Assembly: GCA_905199855.1 (NCBI GenBank)
Contig: CAJKHY010000007.1
Coordinates: 1-42,838 of the forward strand
Origin: an uncultured Clostridium sp.
GTDB taxonomy: Bacteria > Bacillota_I > Bacilli_A > RF39 > UBA660
DNA length: 42,838 nt
Reading direction: 5' to 3'
Made by a program: the position numbers and the translations under genes. Each line of letters opens with the position of its first letter. The first letter of the stretch is position 1. Of this stretch, positions 1 through 7,732 are shown piece after piece. The notes below the pieces were generated by a model. It ran no database searches and was not told the DNA's origin. It worked only from the letters and a program-made list of their open reading frames with translations.

Positions 1-99
1 CACTTATATTATACTATAAACAGACTTATTGCAGTTATTTTATTTAAAACGGAATTTCAAATAAAAATTAACATATTAATTTTAAAAATCAAAAAATAA

Positions 100-128
100 T
101 TGCTTATTTCTCGCAAAAATGTTATAAT
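100..128 (+). promoter_or_regulatory. Promoter of the rubrerythrin gene
   Basis: A TTGCTT -35 box at 100-105 is followed after 17 bases by a perfect TATAAT at 123-128. The bases TGT just before the -10 make it an extended -10 (TGnTATAAT). Transcription would start near 135, inside or just before the palindrome at 137-150. Confidence 0.75.
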
Positions 129-136
129 TCAAATAG

Positions 137-150
137 CTAGTAATTACTAG
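137..150. promoter_or_regulatory. Perfect 14-bp palindrome, candidate operator of rbr
   Basis: CTAGTAATTACTAG is its own reverse complement. It lies 8 bases after the -10 box and 4 bases before the AGGAGG ribosome site, where a bound repressor would block initiation. It does not match the PerR or Fur consensus as I know them, so the regulator is unknown. Confidence 0.45.
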
Positions 151-164
151 TAAAAGGAGGAATT

Positions 165-707
165 ATGGAATTAAAAGGAAGTAAAACAGAACAAAATCTA
201 ATCGCCGCTTTTGCTGGAGAAAGTCAAGCTCGCAACAAGTACACATATTATGCATCAAAAGCAAGAAAAGATGGCTATGAACAAATCGCAGCTATATTTG
301 AAGAAACTGCAAACAACGAAAAAGAACATGCTAAATTATGGTTTAAAGAACTTCACGGAGGAGAAATTCCAAAAACAGAAGAAAACCTAGCATCTGCCGC
401 GGAAGGTGAAAATTACGAATGGACAGACATGTATGCTGAATTTGCCCGTGTTGCCAAAGAAGAAGGCTTTGATAGAATAGCATATCTATTTGAAGAAGTT
501 GCAAAAATCGAAAAAGAACACGAAGAAAGATATCTAACCTTACTAAAAAATGTTAAAGAAAATAAAGTTTTCCACAAAGATGGTGATAAAATATGGATAT
601 GTCGTAACTGTGGACATGTTTATATAGGAGCAAATGCCAAAGAAGTATGCCCAGTATGTAATCACCCACAAAGCTTCATGGAAGTAAAAGCCGAAAACTA
701 TAAATAA
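165..707 (+). CDS. rbr: Rubrerythrin
   Basis: Non-heme iron protein that reduces hydrogen peroxide with electrons from rubredoxin-type partners; a cytoplasmic oxidative-stress enzyme of anaerobes. The 180-residue protein has the usual two parts. A ferritin-like four-helix diiron domain spans about residues 1-135, with two ExxH motifs (EKEH at 52-55 and 116-119) and ligand glutamates E19 and E92 or nearby. A C-terminal rubredoxin-like domain binds one iron through C146, C149, C162 and C165. Length is close to the family norm of about 190. The start is fixed by AGGAGG at 155-160. The gene is monocistronic, with its own promoter and a shared terminator, and its presence suggests an anaerobe that meets oxygen. 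Confidence 0.96.
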   Translation: MELKGSKTEQNLIAAFAGESQARNKYTYYASKARKDGYEQIAAIFEETANNEKEHAKLWFKELHGGEIPKTEENLASAAEGENYEWTDMYAEFARVAKEEGFDRIAYLFEEVAKIEKEHEERYLTLLKNVKENKVFHKDGDKIWICRNCGHVYIGANAKEVCPVCNHPQSFMEVKAENYK

Positions 708-743
708 AAAAAGGAATATGTTAATTTAAACATAGTCCTTTTT
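708..743. terminator. Bidirectional terminator between rbr and miaA
   Basis: AAAAAGGA pairs with TCCTTTTT, then after one mismatch TATGTT pairs with AACATA around a 6-base loop. The A-run on one side and T-run on the other let it end rbr (plus) and miaA (minus). The miaA stop codon lies inside it. Confidence 0.8.
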
Positions 744-1622
744 AATATTATCAATATAATCCTCAATCTCAACAACTGTTTTATTAAAATCGCTAAAACA
801 AACCTCAAACCATTTAATATCCATCTTATTATTCATAAAAGTATATTGCCTTTTTGCATAATGCCTAGAATTCTTCTTAATTAACTCAACCATTTCTTCA
901 TAAGATATATCCCCTTTAAAATAACTTATTACTTCTTTATAACCAATACCAGTAAGAAGAGGCCTCTCTATTAAATTGTTATCATAAAAATACTTAACTT
1001 CATTAATTAAACCCTCATTAATCATATTATCCACCCTTTTATTAATAAGATCATAAAGCTTATCGCGTGATGTAGTAAGACCAATAAAAATAGTATCCTT
1101 ATATAATAACTCATTACCATCATCATTTTCATTAATACTAGTACCATTTTCCAAAAAATAATTGAGTGCTCGAATAATCCTCCTACGATTATATCTATCA
1201 ACATCAATATCTTTATCTAACTTAATTAATCTCTCATATAATTCCTCCGTACTAATATTATCATAATTATTATTAATCATATTTTCCTTAAATGTATAAT
1301 TATAAAGCAAAGCCTTAATATATAAAGCACTACCACCAACAATAATAATATTCTTATTTAAAACAATAAACTTATCAATAATCTTTCTACCATCTTTTTG
1401 ATAATCATAAATAGAATAAGATTTACTTATATCAAGAATATCAATTAAGTAGTGTTCTATATTTTCCATTTCTTCCTTCTTAACTTTAGCAGTTCCAATA
1501 TCAAGCCCTTTATATACTTGCATAGCATCAGCATTAATAATAACAGCATCATATTTTTTAGCGAGGTTAATGCTCAGCTTAGTTTTACCTACTCCAGTAG
1601 GCCCTGTAATAACTATAATCAT
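726..1622 (-). CDS. miaA: tRNA dimethylallyltransferase
   Basis: Transfers the dimethylallyl group of DMAPP to N6 of A37 in tRNAs that read UNN codons, helping decoding accuracy. The 298-residue protein starts with a P-loop (GPTGVGKT, residues 7-14). Next come the family segments INADAMQVYKGLDIGTAK (about 29-46), GGSALYIKALL (about 96-106) and the R-rich stretch around RRRIIRALNYF. It is slightly shorter than the usual 300-315 residues but intact. A small coiled-coil gene starts upstream on the same strand, 10 bases away, so the two probably share a transcript. It ends in the bidirectional terminator shared with rbr. Confidence 0.95.
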   Translation of the reverse strand: MIIVITGPTGVGKTKLSINLAKKYDAVIINADAMQVYKGLDIGTAKVKKEEMENIEHYLIDILDISKSYSIYDYQKDGRKIIDKFIVLNKNIIIVGGSALYIKALLYNYTFKENMINNNYDNISTEELYERLIKLDKDIDVDRYNRRRIIRALNYFLENGTSINENDDGNELLYKDTIFIGLTTSRDKLYDLINKRVDNMINEGLINEVKYFYDNNLIERPLLTGIGYKEVISYFKGDISYEEMVELIKKNSRHYAKRQYTFMNNKMDIKWFEVCFSDFNKTVVEIEDYIDNIKKDYV

Positions 1623-1632
1623 GTTACCGCCC

Positions 1633-1857
1633 TTATTGCTTATCTTCTTTGTTTAAACTTAATACCCTAACCTTACCGGTTCCCTTTTCACAAGAACTAA
1701 GTAAACTAATCAAAGCCTTTAAATTCTCATTTAATTCCTTAATATCACAATCTAATTTAGAAGCATTATCATTAAACTTTCTAATATCATATTTCAAATC
1801 ACTAGCCCTTTTCAATGAATATATAAGTGATTCCATAACATCTCTATCATAACTCAT
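1633..1857 (-). CDS. Small coiled-coil protein of unknown function
   Basis: A 74-residue acidic protein, MSYDRDVMESLIYSLKRASD onward, rich in heptad-like Leu/Ile and Asn/Asp/Lys, so probably a short helical coiled coil. No membrane segment or signal peptide is visible. The reading frame opens 18 bases further upstream, but those codons (GGGIG) are the ribosome site GGAGGAGG itself, so the ATG at 1857 is the start. It lies directly upstream of miaA on the same strand and is probably cotranscribed. I do not recognise the family. Confidence 0.7.
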   Translation of the reverse strand: MSYDRDVMESLIYSLKRASDLKYDIRKFNDNASKLDCDIKELNENLKALISLLSSCEKGTGKVRVLSLNKEDKQ

Positions 1858-1970
1858 ACCAATTCCTCCTCCCAAAACTTTGATTTATCATAACAAAAAA
1901 AACAATTATTGTCAAAGGTATTTTGTGAAAATACTAGAAATAATTTATTTTTTAGTATATAATCATAATA

Positions 1971-2270
1971 TTAAATTAAAAAAACTTCTTCGTGTATAGT
2001 ATTCTTAATTTTTACATACAACGGATTAAAATAATATGATAAATCATTAAAATCATCATATTTAACTTCCAGATCTATTACAATTTTTCGAAGTTCTTCT
2101 AATTTGTTGTATGTAGGAATTTGATTTTCGATTTTTTTCAATTCGTTAGATAAATATTGAATTTTTTGTTTATCTTCGCCAAAATCATTTTTTTCAAAAC
2201 CTGTATTAAAACATTCAACATTTGTTTTAAATTTTCATTTTCGATAAAAATAGTTATCCTCTCTTAAAAT
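1971..2270 (-). pseudogene. Degenerate gene fragment, unknown product
   Basis: On the minus strand an open frame of 87 codons (1971-2234) encodes a plausible soluble, helix-rich tail ending in NPLYVKIKNTIHEEVFLI and a TAA. It has no ATG and no ribosome site. Upstream, another frame reads TIFIENENLK and would join the first if one base were inserted near 2227-2232. The pattern looks like the 3' part of a frameshifted, decayed gene. The rest of the 600-base gap (1858-2457) holds nothing else that I can support except the gltX promoter. Confidence 0.4.
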
Positions 2271-2404
2271 ATATTATATACTAAAATTATACGTTTACAA
2301 GTTGTTTAAAAAGGAAGAACTAATAATTATACGATTATTTTTAATTATCTCTGCAAAACTATAACAGTAAAATCTAATTTTTTTGAACAATTGTATGTTT
2401 TATC

Positions 2405-2433
2405 TTGACTTTATATTTTACCTGTATTATAAT
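2405..2433 (+). promoter_or_regulatory. Promoter of the gltX-cysS operon
   Basis: TTGACT at 2405-2410 and TATAAT at 2428-2433 are separated by exactly 17 bases. The leader to the gltX ATG is only about 18 bases, so there is no room for a T-box riboswitch. Confidence 0.8.
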
Positions 2434-2457
2434 GAATGTACTAGAAAGTGAGAAATT

Positions 2458-3879
2458 ATGAAAACAAGAACAAGATATGCTCCAAGTCCTACTGGCTATA
2501 TGCATATTGGTAATTTAAGAACCGCAATATTTGAGTATCTCGTTGCTAAACACGACGGTGGAGACTTTATTCTAAGAATCGAAGATACCGACCAACAAAG
2601 AAAAGTTGAAGGAGCCATTGACTTTATTTATGATACTCTAAATCTATGTAATATCAAAATAGACGAAGGCCCTAATAATCATGGAGAATATGGCCCATAT
2701 ATCCAAAGTGAAAGAAAAGAAATCTATAATAAATATGCTCATGAATTAGTAGAAAAAGGTAAAGCATATTATTGCTTTTGTAGTGAAGAAAGACTAGAAG
2801 AATTAAGAAGAAAAGCAGAAGATCATAAAGTGGCCTTCATGTATGATGGACATTGTAGTAAACTAGGGAAAGAAGAAATAGAAAAAAGATTAAAAAACAA
2901 AGAACCATATGTAATTAGACAAAAAATGCCCAAAATAGGTAAATCTACTTTTAATGACCTAGTATATGGAAAAATAAGCGTTGAAAATAAAATTTTAGAA
3001 GACCAAATATTGCTAAAAAGTGATGGCTATCCAACATATAATTTTGCTAATGTCATAGATGACCACCTAATGCAAATAACTCATGTCATAAGAGGAAATG
3101 AATATTTAAGTCAAACACCTAAATATAACTTATTATATGAAGCATTTGGCTTTGAACCACCCAAATATATCCATGTTCCAATGGTTCTTGGCGAAGACAA
3201 AAACAAACTATCTAAAAGAAATGGTGATGCATCATTCATGGATTTATACCACGAAGGCTACTTGCCTGATGCCATCGTTAACTACTTAGCATTACTTGGC
3301 TGGAGTCCCAAAGAAAACAAAGAAATTTTTAGCATGGAAGAACTAATAAAAGACTTTGATCCCACCAGAATAAGTAAATCTCCCGCAGTCTATGACATCA
3401 AAAAATTACAATGGATTAACAGCCATTACATAAAAAACATGAAAGAAGAAGAATATTTAACCTTTGTAATGCCTTATCTAAAAGAACAATATAAATTAGA
3501 AAACTATGATAACAACTGGTTACAAGACCTAGCGCTTCTATATAAAAATGAACTAAAATATGGCAAAGAAATAGTCCTGCTCACCAAAATGTTCTTTGAA
3601 GATAATTACACCCTTAACCAAGAAGAACAAGAATTTATGAATACTGAAGGGATAGAGAAAACCATTAATTGTTTTAAAGAAAAAATAAAAAACATAAAGT
3701 GGACTACCGAAAACATCAAAAACGCTATCTTAGAAGTAAAAAGCGAATGCAATGTTTCGGGGAAAATGTTATATATGCCAATTAGAATAAAAACAACAGG
3801 ATTAATGCACGGCCCTGAACTAGATAAAACAATATATTTACTTGGTGAACATAAAATTATGGAAAGATTAAGTAAATAA
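2458..3879 (+). CDS. gltX: Glutamate--tRNA ligase
   Basis: Class I aminoacyl-tRNA synthetase that charges tRNA-Glu (and often tRNA-Gln in this phylum, for later amidation). The 473-residue protein begins with the family signature RYAPSPTGYMHIGN, whose HIGN is the HIGH motif. RIEDTDQQR follows near residue 35-43, and the KMSKS motif appears as KLSKR near residue 251. The C-terminal part is the anticodon-binding domain, ending with MHGPELDKTIYLLG. It is first in an operon with cysS, the common Firmicutes order. Its ribosome site (GAAAGTGAG) is weak, perhaps limiting synthesis. Confidence 0.96.
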   Translation: MKTRTRYAPSPTGYMHIGNLRTAIFEYLVAKHDGGDFILRIEDTDQQRKVEGAIDFIYDTLNLCNIKIDEGPNNHGEYGPYIQSERKEIYNKYAHELVEKGKAYYCFCSEERLEELRRKAEDHKVAFMYDGHCSKLGKEEIEKRLKNKEPYVIRQKMPKIGKSTFNDLVYGKISVENKILEDQILLKSDGYPTYNFANVIDDHLMQITHVIRGNEYLSQTPKYNLLYEAFGFEPPKYIHVPMVLGEDKNKLSKRNGDASFMDLYHEGYLPDAIVNYLALLGWSPKENKEIFSMEELIKDFDPTRISKSPAVYDIKKLQWINSHYIKNMKEEEYLTFVMPYLKEQYKLENYDNNWLQDLALLYKNELKYGKEIVLLTKMFFEDNYTLNQEEQEFMNTEGIEKTINCFKEKIKNIKWTTENIKNAILEVKSECNVSGKMLYMPIRIKTTGLMHGPELDKTIYLLGEHKIMERLSK

Positions 3880-3930
3880 TCACATATTTTAAACATAATT
3901 TATTAATATAATGAAATGGAGGGAAATATT

Positions 3931-5334
3931 ATGAAAATATATAATACCAGAACAAGAAAAATAGAAGATTTTATTCCTTATGATTCCAAAGAAATAAAAA
4001 TGTATACATGTGGCCCAACAGTGTACCACTATGCCCATATTGGTAACCTAAGAAGCTACATAATGGAAGATGTCTTAGAAAAAACATTAAGATTTCTTGG
4101 ATACAATGTTAAAAGAGTTATGAATATCACTGATGTAGGCCACTTATCTAGTGATGCTGATACAGGCGAAGACAAAATGGTTAAAGGCGCTATTCGTGAA
4201 AACAAAACAGTTATGGAAATCGCTAAATTCTATGAACAAGCCTTCTTTAATGACTTCAAAAAAATTAACAACAAAAAGCCCGATGTTATCGAACCAGCCA
4301 CCAATTGTATTCCCGAATATATTAAAATGATTAGCAAACTATTAGAAAAAGGGTATGCCTACCAAAAGGGAGGCAATGTTTACTTTGATACATCAAAATT
4401 AGATAATTATTATGCCTTAACTAATCATAACGAAAACGAATTACTCGTAGGAGCAAGAGACGATGTCGAAGAAGACTCTAACAAAAAAAACAAAACAGAC
4501 TTTGTTTTGTGGTTCACAAAATCAAAGTTTGCCTCTCAAGAATTAAAATGGGATAGTCCGTTTGGTACAGGATATCCTGGTTGGCACATCGAATGTTCTT
4601 GTATTTCAATCAAACATTTAGGAGAATATTTAGATATCCACTGTGGAGGTGTAGATAATATATTTCCCCACCATACTAACGAAATAGCACAATCCGAAAG
4701 TTATTTAGGACATGAATGGTGTAATTATTGGTTCCACGTTGAACATTTAAATGATAGCTGTGGCAAAATGAGTAAAAGCAATGGAGAATTCTTAACATTA
4801 TCACTATTAGAAAGTAAAGGCTATAACCCATTAGTATACCGTTTATTTTGCTTACAGTCTCATTACCGTAAACCATTGCTATTTACCTACGACTCCCTAG
4901 ATATAGCCTCAAATACATATAATAAACTTAAAAATAAAATAAACAGCATTAACAGTGACAATAGTATTATAGACGATAAAATAATTGGTAAATATAGATA
5001 TTTATTTAAAGAAGCATTATCATATGATTTAAATACTTCAAATGCCTTAACAGTATTATATGATTTATTAAAAGATAACGAGACCAATAATAACACTAAA
5101 CTAGAACTAATTAAAGAATTTGACACCGTATTATCACTAGATTTACTTAAAGATAATACAAATGAAATAGATAGCGGATTAAAATCATATATTGAAAATA
5201 TGATAAGCAAGAGAAATGAAGCTAAAAAAAATAAAGATTACGAAACAGCAGACAACATAAGAGAAGAACTAAAAGAAAAAGGTATCAGCATTAAAGATAC
5301 CAAAGAAGGAACAATATACGAAATAATAAAGTAG
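3931..5334 (+). CDS. cysS: Cysteine--tRNA ligase
   Basis: Class I synthetase that charges tRNA-Cys. The 467-residue protein shows TCGPTVYHYAHIGNLRS (zinc Cys and HIGH motif) near the start, the zinc/cysteine site segments WHIECSCIS and HCGGVDNIFPHHTNE, and KMSKSNG as the KMSKS loop. The C-terminal helical anticodon region ends with the usual KGISIKDTKEGT segment. The frame is open 15 bases further upstream, but GGAGGG at 3918-3923 falls there, so I chose the ATG at 3931. It follows gltX by about 50 bases with no terminator, as in many Firmicutes. Confidence 0.96.
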   Translation: MKIYNTRTRKIEDFIPYDSKEIKMYTCGPTVYHYAHIGNLRSYIMEDVLEKTLRFLGYNVKRVMNITDVGHLSSDADTGEDKMVKGAIRENKTVMEIAKFYEQAFFNDFKKINNKKPDVIEPATNCIPEYIKMISKLLEKGYAYQKGGNVYFDTSKLDNYYALTNHNENELLVGARDDVEEDSNKKNKTDFVLWFTKSKFASQELKWDSPFGTGYPGWHIECSCISIKHLGEYLDIHCGGVDNIFPHHTNEIAQSESYLGHEWCNYWFHVEHLNDSCGKMSKSNGEFLTLSLLESKGYNPLVYRLFCLQSHYRKPLLFTYDSLDIASNTYNKLKNKINSINSDNSIIDDKIIGKYRYLFKEALSYDLNTSNALTVLYDLLKDNETNNNTKLELIKEFDTVLSLDLLKDNTNEIDSGLKSYIENMISKRNEAKKNKDYETADNIREELKEKGISIKDTKEGTIYEIIK

Positions 5335-5343
5335 GTGTATATA

Positions 5344-6030
5344 ATGAATGAAAATGGAATATTATTAAATTATATGTTATATTTTTTAGGAATTTTAATT
5401 ACCATAGGAGCTCAAATATATATAAAAGTCTCTTACAATAAATACAAAAAAGAAAGCACAAAAAGCAATATGACAGGATTTGAAGTAGCAAGAAAAATAC
5501 TTGATGAAAACGGACTACAAGACATTCATGTTGTAGAAACTCCTGGTAATCTAACTGATCACTATGATCCACAAAGAAAAGTAGTAAGATTATCAAAAGA
5601 AGTATTTAACGGGCAAACAATTGCCTCTAACAGTGTCGCAGCTCACGAAGTAGGACACGCCATTCAAGATAAAGAAGGATATACATACATGAAAATAAGA
5701 TCAACCCTAGTACCTTTTGTTAACTTTTGTTCAAAATTAGGATATATAGTATTAGTAATTGGTTTCATCGCCAGTGCTTTTGATATTGTATATGTTGGAA
5801 TTATTTTACTTGCCACAACACTAATATTTCAATTAGTAACATTACCTGTTGAATTTAATGCCTCTAAAAGAGCGGGTATTCAACTAAAAAAAGAAGGCAT
5901 CCTAAACAAAGAAGAACAAGAAGGAAGCAAAACCATGTTAACGGCCGCAGCCTTAACTTATGTTGCATCACTAGTTACCACATTATTAGAAATATTAAGA
6001 CTCTTTCTAGCGGCAAAAGATAGGAATTGA
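5344..6030 (+). CDS. Membrane-embedded neutral zinc metallopeptidase (Zn_peptidase_2 family)
   Basis: Predicted integral-membrane protease of the PF04298 family, related to B. subtilis YugP; its substrates are not established. The roughly 228-residue protein has one N-terminal membrane helix, then a soluble part with the zinc-binding motif HEVGH (in SVAAHEVGHAIQDKEG), two hydrophobic segments in the middle (VPFVNFCSKLGYIVLVIGFI and VYVGIILLATTLIFQLV) and a C-terminal hydrophobic helix. A second conserved acidic segment, LPVEFNASKRA, probably gives the third zinc ligand. A GTG nine bases upstream is possible, but TAGGTG at 5331-5336 fits the ATG. It follows cysS almost directly, so it is in the same operon. 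Confidence 0.88.
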   Translation: MNENGILLNYMLYFLGILITIGAQIYIKVSYNKYKKESTKSNMTGFEVARKILDENGLQDIHVVETPGNLTDHYDPQRKVVRLSKEVFNGQTIASNSVAAHEVGHAIQDKEGYTYMKIRSTLVPFVNFCSKLGYIVLVIGFIASAFDIVYVGIILLATTLIFQLVTLPVEFNASKRAGIQLKKEGILNKEEQEGSKTMLTAAALTYVASLVTTLLEILRLFLAAKDRN

Positions 6031-6041
6031 TTGGTGAAAAA

Positions 6042-6539
6042 ATGAAGACAGATGGCTTGGGTAATCATTTATCCCAAATAAGCAGTGAATTTGGGGATAT
6101 TGATGCTGTATTACTCTTTGTAGCAATTCTAACCAAAATGAAAATCAACAATATCAATATCGTAAAATTAAAAGAATATTTATATAAGTGCATTGAACAA
6201 AACAAGTATCAAGAATTACTTAATAACATTGATCTTGATAGTAACTTAAACTCAAGATGCTTAAACGAATGCTATTCGCTTTTAAAACTATGCAAAATTC
6301 TTATTATCCACGATGACTACTTATACATAAATGATAAAAACCTAGATTATAATGGCATAATAACAGAATATCAAGAATATTATAAACTTTGTAAAAACTT
6401 AATAGAAGAATATCTTCAACCAGCCCCCAATGAATTTAACTATGCATCTTATTGTGATTATAATTTAGTAAATAGTTATTTTGATATTAAAAATAATGTA
6501 CTAGTAAAAAAGAAAAAGAATAAAAGAGAAATCAAATGA
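6042..6539 (+). CDS. Hypothetical helical protein at the end of the gltX operon
   Basis: A 165-residue soluble protein, acidic in the middle and ending in a strongly basic tail (KKKKNKREIK). No motif that I recognise; it does not look like Mini-III (MrnC), which often follows cysS. The frame opens at a TTG (6027) overlapping the peptidase stop, but GGTGA at 6033-6037 fits the ATG at 6042. The close spacing suggests translation coupled to the peptidase gene. Leu, Ile, Asn and Tyr are abundant and helices are likely. Confidence 0.75.
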   Translation: MKTDGLGNHLSQISSEFGDIDAVLLFVAILTKMKINNINIVKLKEYLYKCIEQNKYQELLNNIDLDSNLNSRCLNECYSLLKLCKILIIHDDYLYINDKNLDYNGIITEYQEYYKLCKNLIEEYLQPAPNEFNYASYCDYNLVNSYFDIKNNVLVKKKKNKREIK

Positions 6540-6560
6540 TTTCTTAAAATATTCTTTTTT
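6527..6560 (+). terminator. Weak candidate terminator of the gltX operon
   Basis: AGAAAT (6527-6532) pairs with ATTTCT (6539-6544), overlapping the stop codon of the preceding gene. The T-run comes only at 6555-6560, about 10 bases after the stem, so it is a poor intrinsic terminator. Confidence 0.35.
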
Positions 6561-6713
6561 CTTTAGTGGTATTCAATTTTTCTTTAAACATTTCAAGAGA
6601 CAACATCAAAAAAAGAATGGTATACTTAAAAAGTCCCACAAATTATAAAATACGTTTAAGTATTTGTCAAATTGTGTCGAATGAAATTTAGTGCATTTTT
6701 AAAATAACTGTTT

Positions 6714-6719
6714 TATAAT
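6714..6719 (+). promoter_or_regulatory. -10 box of the cold-shock gene
   Basis: A perfect TATAAT with no convincing -35 box at the right distance. An upstream hairpin, AAATAC-GTTTAA-GTATTT (6648-6665), is outside the transcript and could be a protein site. The region 6561-6713 holds nothing else I can name. Confidence 0.5.
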
Positions 6720-6761
6720 AAAGAAGTATAGGAATTACTAGAAGGAGAGGTGGGGAGTAAA

Positions 6762-6983
6762 ATGAGTGGAAATGTCAAATGGTTTAATAACGAAAAAGGT
6801 TATGGCTTTATCGATTATGTTGACGGAGAAGATATCTTTGTACATTATTCGGCTATTAAATGCGATGGATATAAGACTTTAGTAGAAGGACAATCTGTTA
6901 ATTTTGAATTAATAGAAACTCCTAAAGGTCTACAAGCAGTTAATGTTGAAGTAGATTCAAAAGTTAAAGAAATAGTTAGATAA
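6762..6983 (+). CDS. csp: Cold-shock domain protein
   Basis: Small single-stranded nucleic-acid-binding protein of the CspA/CspB family, acting as an RNA chaperone and translation regulator. The 73-residue protein is one OB-fold cold-shock domain with GNVKWFNNEKGYGFIDY (contains RNP1, KGYGFI) and DIFVHYSAI (RNP2), and the expected later segment VEGQSVNFELIETPKGLQAVNV. A GTG start at 6750 is open, but it sits one base after AAGGAGAG, so the ATG at 6762 is more likely. It is a single gene with its own -10 box and a strong terminator. Confidence 0.95.
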   Translation: MSGNVKWFNNEKGYGFIDYVDGEDIFVHYSAIKCDGYKTLVEGQSVNFELIETPKGLQAVNVEVDSKVKEIVR

Positions 6984-6995
6984 TATTTAATAAAG

Positions 6996-7045
6996 TGAAA
7001 TTAATTTTTGATAGTAGTTCAGGAACAAAAATTAGTTTCATTTTT
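6996..7045 (+). terminator. Strong intrinsic terminator after csp
   Basis: A 15-bp stem (TGAAATTAATTTTTG at 6996-7010 with CAAAAATTAGTTTCA at 7026-7040, one G-U pair) closes a 15-base loop and is followed by TTTTT. Confidence 0.85.
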
Positions 7046-7122
7046 AATTCTAATAACACATATTAAAGACTATTAATTAGTTTTATACTAATTTAACCAT
7101 ATTATTAATTAAAGGAGTTATT

Positions 7123-7732
7123 ATGAGAATAGACACAATTATATTTATTCTATCCTCTATAATTGGAGCAATATATGAAGACTATTATAAGGCATTTTTA
7201 ACCTGAAAGCAACAGGAGAATTTACCTTCCATGTTTATCATAGTGAGATGTATGATCGCTTAAATATTATTTATGGACTAGGAGCTATCTTGATGTTTTA
7301 TCTCCTTGCAAGAAGCAGTGCACCATGGTACAAAATATTCCTAAAAGGAACCCTAATTGGAGGAATCTTGAATATACAGTCAGGCACATACAAGAATATT
7401 TTCTTGGCACCAAATCATAGAACTATAGTAAAATGTATTTAAATATCCGGGGCAAAACCACCATACCTATTATGCTTTTCTAGAGACTTGCCTGCTTATT
7501 TTTAATAAAAACGATCCTTCCCAAACTAATCAATTTAGTCGAACTCATTCCCTTAAACATCTTGAATATACTATATATCATCCTTATTATCTTTTTATCT
7601 TTATATATGCTTATCTCATGGAGTGCCCTAATAAGACAAACAATAAGACACAAAAACATCTCCCCATTAACATCAGTTGGATCTTTTTACGATAAATACA
7701 ACACAGATGAATTTCTAAAAAAAATACTTTGA
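7123..7732 (+). pseudogene. Decayed ABC-transporter-permease-like membrane protein (CmpB/DUF1113 family)
   Basis: The gene starts with a good AAAGGAG site and ATG at 7123 (MRIDTIIFILSSIIGAIYED), the N-terminus expected for putative ABC_trans_CmpB (PF06541) membrane proteins. The frame ends at a TGA (7204), shifts to another frame (7203 on: LKATGEFTFHVYHSEMYDRL, then YGLGAILMFYLL), and shifts again near 7365 to one reading EYTVRHIQEYFLGTKS. Two in-frame TAG codons, at 7418 and 7481, stand where the family has Trp (W-NYS and FW-L), as if TGG became TAG. The last frame runs to a TGA at 7730-7732. Two frameshifts plus two nonsense changes make it non-functional. Its tail overlaps the 3' end of the converging ABC-F gene. 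Confidence 0.8.

Noticed and set aside
3892..3930. T-box riboswitches before gltX or cysS
   Set aside because: Both leaders are under 60 bases and lack the AGGGTGGNACCGCG element.
6042..6539. Mini-III ribonuclease (mrnC) after cysS
   Set aside because: No RNase III-like acidic motif is present, and a zinc peptidase gene intervenes.
7248..7442. 64-residue plus-strand reading frame as a real small gene
   Set aside because: It is the middle fragment of the frameshifted CmpB-like pseudogene, with no ribosome site of its own.
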